From positions 744,001-808,000 of the forward strand of contig NZ_JAGIOH010000001.1 in the NCBI RefSeq assembly GCF_017876625.1: 64,000 nt of DNA, given 5' to 3'. A program made the position numbers and the translations under genes. The notes beneath the pieces were generated by a model. It searched no databases. It was not told where the DNA came from and was given only the letters and a program-made list of their open reading frames with translations. This stretch comes from Streptomyces syringium (GTDB lineage: Bacteria; Actinomycetota; Actinomycetes; Streptomycetales; Streptomycetaceae). Each line of letters opens with the position of its first letter. The stretch's first letter is position 1. Positions 59,791-64,000 of the stretch are shown here, one piece after another.

Positions 59791-60121
59791 GAGTGACGTC
59801 CGTTCCGGTCGACCGGTCCCGAAGGGGCACGGGCGGTTGTCGGCCAAGGTACGCCCCGCCGGGGGCCCGTACGGGTGTGACCACCGGGGCGGGCCGCACC
59901 GCTGTCGCCGTGCGGCTCGTGTGCGCAGCACGGTGCGGGGTGCCGGACCCCGTTCGGTGTACCCCACACGAGGTATGTTTCGGACACTTCGGAGTGCCCG
60001 GCCGTCAACGCGCGGACCATGAGTCCTGACCGGTTCCAGTCCTGCGGCCTACCGGCCCGTGCCACGGGTCCGTTAGGCACGCGCAGGAGAGCTGTCCCCA
60101 CCGTCCCCCGGAGGTACGCGC

Positions 60122-60955
60122 ATGGCCGAAAGCCGGAGCAGCGACACGACGGGCAAGGCATGGTTCCACGACATCTACAACGAGCCCGATCCCCGCGCCT
60201 ACTTCCGGCGGCTCGCCCCGTTGGAATACGAGATCCCGCACCATGCCCAGGAGGTCTTCCGCCGCACCCGTGCCGAGCGCGGCGCGCTCGGCACGGACGG
60301 CGGTGAGGGCCCGGTCACGGTGCTCGACGTGTGCTGCTCCTACGGCATCAACGCCGCCCTCCTCAACCACGACGTCTCGCTCGCCGAGCTCTACGCCCAC
60401 TACACCGGCCCGGAGGCGGACTCCCTCACCACCACCGAACTCATCGGGCGCGACAAGGAGTTCTACGCCTCCCGGCGCCGCGCGGACGCGACACCCGCCA
60501 TCGGTCTCGACGCCGCGGACAACGCCACCCGCTACGCCCTGGCCGTCGGCCTGCTCGACGAGGCGTACGCGGAGGACCTGGAGACCGCCTCCCCCAGCCT
60601 CCCGTTGCGCCGGGCCCTCGGCCGCACCGGGCTGATCACGGTCACCGGGGGCGTCGGCTATGTCACCCACCGGACCTTCGAGGCGCTGCTGGAGTGGACG
60701 CGGCGTCCGGTGTGGGTGAGTGCGTTCGTGCTGCGCACCTTCTCCTACGGGCAGGTCGCCGCCAGTCTGGAGGCCCATGGCCTGACGACGCGTACGGACA
60801 CCTCCCGGACGTATCCGCAGCGGCTGTTCACCACGGTGGCGGAGCAGCGGGCCGCCGTGGAGCGGGTTCTTCTCGCGGGCGACGACCCCGCCGGGCTGGA
60901 GGCCGACGGGCGCTATCACACCCGGCTGTACGAGTCGCGGCCCTCCCCGGTCTGA
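60122..60955 (+). CDS. Class I methyltransferase-like protein
   Basis: 277 residues with GGAGG upstream of the ATG. The N-terminal YNEPDPRAYFRRLAPLEYEIPHHAQEVF is followed by VTVLDVCCSYGINAALLNHDV near 70-90, which resembles SAM-binding motif I with Cys-Cys in place of the usual Gly-x-Gly. Later, RRALGRTGLITVTGGVGYVTHRTFEALLEW fits motif V/VI. The SAM site is unusual, so activity is uncertain. No partner gene is evident. Confidence 0.75.
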   Translation: MAESRSSDTTGKAWFHDIYNEPDPRAYFRRLAPLEYEIPHHAQEVFRRTRAERGALGTDGGEGPVTVLDVCCSYGINAALLNHDVSLAELYAHYTGPEADSLTTTELIGRDKEFYASRRRADATPAIGLDAADNATRYALAVGLLDEAYAEDLETASPSLPLRRALGRTGLITVTGGVGYVTHRTFEALLEWTRRPVWVSAFVLRTFSYGQVAASLEAHGLTTRTDTSRTYPQRLFTTVAEQRAAVERVLLAGDDPAGLEADGRYHTRLYESRPSPV

Positions 60956-60970
60956 CGGCTCCGTAGGGGG

Positions 60971-61474
60971 CTACACCTCGCGTCTGCCGTCACGGCCCAG
61001 GAGGCGGTCCGCCGAGAGCGCGCCGGGGCCGGTGAAGACGAGCAGCAGGAAGGCCCAGCAGAACATCGCCGACGCCTCCCCGCCGTTCTGCAACGGCCAC
61101 AGCGCGACGCCCTGGTGCACGTCGAAGTACGCGTACGCCATCGAGCCCGAGCAGATCAGCGCCGCCGTGCGGGTACCGAGGCCCAGCAGGACCAGCGCGC
61201 CGCCGACCAGTTGGATGACGGCGGCGTACCAGCCCGGCCAGGTGCCCGCTTCGATCGCGGTGCCGTCCGCGCCGACGGCACCGCCGAGGACGCCGAAGAG
61301 GGACGCGGCACCGTGGCAGAGGAAGAGCAGGCCGACCACGACGCGGAAGAGGGACAGGACATAGGGGCGGGCGGCGTCGAGCCGCTCGCCGAGCCGGGCG
61401 GCCGCGGCCGGGGCGGGGGTGCCCGCCGGGGAGGACGCGGCGGCGGTGGGGGACGTGGGCAGGGACGGGGGCAT
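60971..61474 (-). CDS. DoxX-family membrane protein
   Basis: 167 residues from ATG 61474, with GAGGAG upstream. There are four hydrophobic segments with the DoxX pattern: YVLSLFRVVVGLLFLCHGAAS in helix 1, WYAAVIQLVGGALVLLGLGTRTAALICSG in helices 2-3, and a final FCWAFLLLVFTGPGALSADR, the typical end. DoxX proteins are associated with redox and sulfur stress; the reaction is unknown here. The first 35 residues are an Ala/Pro-rich tail. Confidence 0.88.
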   Translation of the reverse strand: MPPSLPTSPTAAASSPAGTPAPAAAARLGERLDAARPYVLSLFRVVVGLLFLCHGAASLFGVLGGAVGADGTAIEAGTWPGWYAAVIQLVGGALVLLGLGTRTAALICSGSMAYAYFDVHQGVALWPLQNGGEASAMFCWAFLLLVFTGPGALSADRLLGRDGRREV

Positions 61475-61657
61475 GATCGGGCTCCTCGGTCGAGTGATGT
61501 CCGGTAGCCCCGAAGCCGTCCGTCGTGTCCCGGCCGCGAGGCGAGAGCGAGCGTCTGTTGCCAGAGTTCCCATTCTCCTCGCACACGCGTCGTACGACAG
61601 GTGAATAGCGCCGTACTTCCCCGGCTTTACCACGCGTCCGGCCCCACCCCGCCCGCG

Positions 61658-62809
61658 TCAGTGCTCGCGGGCGTACTCCCTCCGGTGGTAGCGGCGGCGT
61701 TCGAGGAAGATCTCGGTGAAGACCGAGACCTTGGCCCGCAGGGCCCAGGGGTCGAAGGGCTTGGCGATGTAGTCCACGGCCCCGGCGGCGTAACCGCGCG
61801 AGGAGTGTTCGGCGTCTATGCCCATGGCGGTGACGAAGATGATGGGGATGTCCCGGTTGCGGGCGCGGCGCTTGATCTGGGCGGCCGTCTCGTAGCCGTC
61901 CATCTCCGGCATCTGCACGTCCAGCAGGATGACGGCGAAGTCGTCGTGGTCGAGCAGGGCCTTCAGCGCCTCCTGCCCGCAGGACGCGGCCACCAGTTCC
62001 TGGTCGAGGGTGGACAGGGCGGCCGTCATCGCGAGCAGGTTGTTGTGCTGGTCGTCGACGATGAGGATCTTCGGGCGGGGTCCCGGGTAGCTCGCCGAGG
62101 GGGTGACCGGGGCGGGTCCGTCGGGCGGGTGGCGGTCCTCCCGTGCCGGGGGCGGCTGCTGGGCCTCCACCATGGCCAACTGCCGCTCCAACAGCAGACA
62201 GCGCTCCTCCGCCAGCAGCCCGCGCCGGCGTACGTCCTCCAGCTCCTCGGTGAGCCGCTGCACGTCCTGGCGGAGCTTGTCGCGCTCCTGGACCAGCTCC
62301 TCGCGGTCGGGGACGTTCATCTCCAGCTCGTCCGCGCGGGTGCGCTCCGCCGCCCACGCCCCTTCCAGCTGGCTCAGCCGCACCTCGAGATCGGCGATCC
62401 GGTGCTGACGGTCGAGCAGCGCGTCGCCCAGTACGTCCTCCTGCACGGTGGACCGCCTCGACTCCCGGTCGGCGTCCGCCAGCTGGTGTTCCAGCAGTTC
62501 CATGGCGTGCGCGGGTGATCCGCTGGTGCGGACGGCCGCCCGGTGCAGCTCCCGGACCCGCTCGATGGCGGCCGGGGTGACGGCGGTGCCGCGCGACTCC
62601 GCGAGATCGGCGAAGAGGTCGAGGACGAATTCCCACGGCGGGATGCGCGTACCGCTCAGATAGCGGGAGATGGTGCCCGCGTCCCGGAACCGGCGGGCGG
62701 CGTACCGGCGGACCGACACCTTGAGGCCGGAGAACAGTTCGCGCAGTGTCTGCGCGAAGATCCGGCACTCCTCGGTCAGTCCGTCGGCCAGCGGCCGCAA
62801 TTCACCCAT
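61658..62809 (-). CDS. Response regulator with N-terminal HTH, coiled coil and C-terminal receiver
   Basis: 383 residues. Residues 1-100 look like an XRE-like helical domain ([40 protein letters not shown]). Residues 135-217 are a long coiled coil with heptad Leu and Glu/Arg. Residues 246-370 are a CheY-like receiver: acidic Asp252/Asp253 in ILIVDDQ, phospho-acceptor Asp297 in [13 protein letters not shown], the conserved Thr in FVTAM and Lys in YIAKPFDPW. The order is reversed compared with usual response regulators, which have the receiver first. No histidine kinase is adjacent. Confidence 0.85.
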   Translation of the reverse strand: MGELRPLADGLTEECRIFAQTLRELFSGLKVSVRRYAARRFRDAGTISRYLSGTRIPPWEFVLDLFADLAESRGTAVTPAAIERVRELHRAAVRTSGSPAHAMELLEHQLADADRESRRSTVQEDVLGDALLDRQHRIADLEVRLSQLEGAWAAERTRADELEMNVPDREELVQERDKLRQDVQRLTEELEDVRRRGLLAEERCLLLERQLAMVEAQQPPPAREDRHPPDGPAPVTPSASYPGPRPKILIVDDQHNNLLAMTAALSTLDQELVAASCGQEALKALLDHDDFAVILLDVQMPEMDGYETAAQIKRRARNRDIPIIFVTAMGIDAEHSSRGYAAGAVDYIAKPFDPWALRAKVSVFTEIFLERRRYHRREYAREH

Positions 62810-62919
62810 GCCCCGCTCCGTCCCCGCGCGGCGGCCTCCCGTGCTCCTCCCGCGCGACCGTCACCGACCTGTGGTGACCACCCTCCCACGCGACCCCGCC
62901 GGGACGGCCCCGTGTCCGT

Positions 62920-63108
62920 TCAGGCATCGGAATCCGCCACCAAGCGGTCAAAGAACGACACCGCCGCTCCGAAGACGGCACCGCCGCACAGGACGCACTG
63001 CGCGGAGTCGACCCCGGCCAGCGCCGACAGCACCCCCGCTCCCAGCCCGGCGAGCACCCCGAGCAACAGCACCAGTGCCGCTCTCGGCGTCAACAGCGAA
63101 CCCTTCAC
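62920..63108 (-). CDS. Very small membrane protein
   Basis: 62 residues from GTG 63108, supported by GGGAGG 6 nt upstream; an adjacent GTG at 63111 is an alternative. It has two hydrophobic segments (LVLLLGVLAGLGAGVLSALAG and VLCGGAVFGAAVSFF) joined by a Cys-x2-Cys loop (AQCVLCGG). The family is unknown. It is oriented away from the next gene. Confidence 0.5.
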   Translation of the reverse strand: MKGSLLTPRAALVLLLGVLAGLGAGVLSALAGVDSAQCVLCGGAVFGAAVSFFDRLVADSDA

Positions 63109-63251
63109 CACGGACCTCCCGTTCCACGGCCGGGCACCGGCCCGGCTCGGCCCGGGCACGACGACCGGCCGGGACGAGCACAGCGTCGGGCACGGGGCGG
63201 GTGTTGCGCGCGGCAACACCCGGAGCGGCAACAGCAGAGGCTGGTTCAGTG

Positions 63252-63272
63252 CAATGACCTACTGGTACATTG
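63252..63272. promoter_or_regulatory. Inverted repeat CAATG-N11-CATTG upstream of B3/B4 gene
   Basis: Perfect 5-bp arms (63252-63256 and 63268-63272) lie in a relatively AT-rich stretch 33-53 bp before the GTG at 63305. It is a plausible operator; the regulator is unknown. Confidence 0.35.
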
Positions 63273-63304
63273 AAATGAACGACGACGCGCAGGCCAGGAG
63301 AGAC

Positions 63305-64000
63305 GTGACACCCGACATCAAGACATGGCTCGACACCGTCACCATCGACCCCGCCGTGCGGGCGCTGCGGCCGGACTACCGCGCGCTGGTCGTCGTCGCC
63401 GAAGGGCTCCGTCCCGGGCCGAGCGACGCCTTCAGCGAGGAACTGCTCGCCGCCGCCGAGGCGAGCGCCCTCGCGCGCACCGGGGACGGGGCCGCCGGGC
63501 CCCACCCGCACGTGGCCGCATGGCGCGAGGCCTTCCGCGACTTCGGGGCGAAGCCGCAGCGCACCCGCCCCAGCGTGGACGGGCTGCTGCGCCGCGTGCC
63601 CGCCGGGCTGCCCCGGGTGGACCGCCTCACGGACATCTACAACGCGATCTCCGTCGCCCACGGCATCCCGCTGGGCGGCGAGGACCTCGACCACTACCGG
63701 GGGCCCGCGTTCCTCACCCGGGCCGACGGCAGTGAGCCCTTCGAGACCACCGCGGCGGGCGAGCCCGTCGTGGAGCACCCCGAACCCGGCGAGGTCGTGT
63801 GGCGCGACGACGCGGGCGTCACCTGCCGCCGCTGGAACTGGCGCCAGTGCACCCGCACCCGCCTCACCCACGCCACCACCCGGGCCGTCTTCATCCTCGA
63901 CGCGCTCGCGCCGTTGACGGACGAGGCCCTGGCGGAGGCCGGTGAGGCCCTCGTGGCGGCGCTCGTCGCCGGCGGCCCGGGCGTGCGGACCGGCTCCCGC
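63305..64000 (+). CDS. B3/B4 tRNA-binding-domain protein (3' truncated)
   Basis: 232 codons open to the window end from GTG 63305, with CAGGAGAG upstream. It contains a B3/B4 domain as in the phenylalanyl-tRNA synthetase beta subunit but stand-alone: WREAFRDFGAKPQRTRPSVDGLLRR, LPRVDRLTDIYNAISVAHGIPLGGEDLD and VTCRRWNWRQCTRTRLTHATTRAVFILDAL are the expected blocks. Stand-alone members are poorly characterised and may edit or bind tRNA or amino acids. The last few residues are missing. Confidence 0.88.
   Translation, partial: MTPDIKTWLDTVTIDPAVRALRPDYRALVVVAEGLRPGPSDAFSEELLAAAEASALARTGDGAAGPHPHVAAWREAFRDFGAKPQRTRPSVDGLLRRVPAGLPRVDRLTDIYNAISVAHGIPLGGEDLDHYRGPAFLTRADGSEPFETTAAGEPVVEHPEPGEVVWRDDAGVTCRRWNWRQCTRTRLTHATTRAVFILDALAPLTDEALAEAGEALVAALVAGGPGVRTGSR

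Overview
The window looks like a chromosomal segment of a Streptomyces-type actinomycete. GC content is very high, third codon positions are almost all G or C, and GTG starts are common. The gene families also fit: roadblock proteins, an MmyB-type regulator, a type III polyketide synthase, DmdR/IdeR-type iron boxes and many secreted hydrolases. No species can be named. I saw no rRNA, tRNA, transposase or CRISPR array. The first and last genes are cut by the window edges.

Layout. 0-5.1 kb: end of an acyl-CoA/AMP ligase gene, a TetR regulator divergent from a membrane protein across a double operator, then a run of three roadblock proteins with a DUF4388-like protein. 5.2-6.2 kb: no convincing gene. 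6.2-10.8 kb: an XRE/MmyB regulator, a stand-alone type III PKS, a K+ channel, a ClC channel and a small membrane protein. 10.9-18.2 kb (minus strand): five tightly coupled genes, namely alpha/beta hydrolase, P-loop NTPase with a degenerate Walker A, STAND NTPase, EAD1-like adaptor-trypsin fusion, and a second trypsin. It resembles predicted bacterial conflict or programmed-death systems. 18.4-31.3 kb: ordinary accessory metabolism and secretion (SnoaL-like protein, P450, DUF4360 protein, secreted beta-propeller, flavin reductase, lipoprotein, AraC/VOC pair, secreted trypsin, secreted M28 aminopeptidase). 31.4-38.6 kb: a methyltransferase and a 2002-residue TIR / calcineurin-like (degenerate) / NACHT / pentapeptide / WD40 protein. 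38.6-42.5 kb: an ArsB-type transporter and an odd operon of membrane protein, cupin-like protein and inositol-phosphatase-like protein.

42.6-53.9 kb is a divergent, apparently iron-regulated island. One arm is an ABC importer of the dipeptide/nickel/opine class (substrate-binding lipoprotein, two permeases, fused double ATPase, all with overlapping start and stop codons). The other arm encodes an HxE-type 2-oxoglutarate oxygenase, an SbnB-like dehydrogenase, a fold-III PLP decarboxylase, an SbnA-like synthase and a MATE exporter. A 19-bp iron box lies in front of each arm. The gene set suggests synthesis, export and re-uptake of a small diaminopropionate- or ethylenediamine-derived metallophore, with no NRPS or NIS synthetase visible.

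54-64 kb: a YbdK-type carboxylate-amine ligase, a Pro/Ala-rich secreted protein, a YidB-like protein, a mycothiol-dependent-isomerase-like protein, an LRR-thioredoxin fusion, a Kazal-like small secreted protein, DUF1772 and DoxX membrane proteins, a methyltransferase-like protein, an HTH/coiled-coil/receiver regulator, a tiny membrane protein and the start of a B3/B4-domain protein.

The two NTPase-centred immune-like loci and the iron-box metallophore island are the parts most worth following up.
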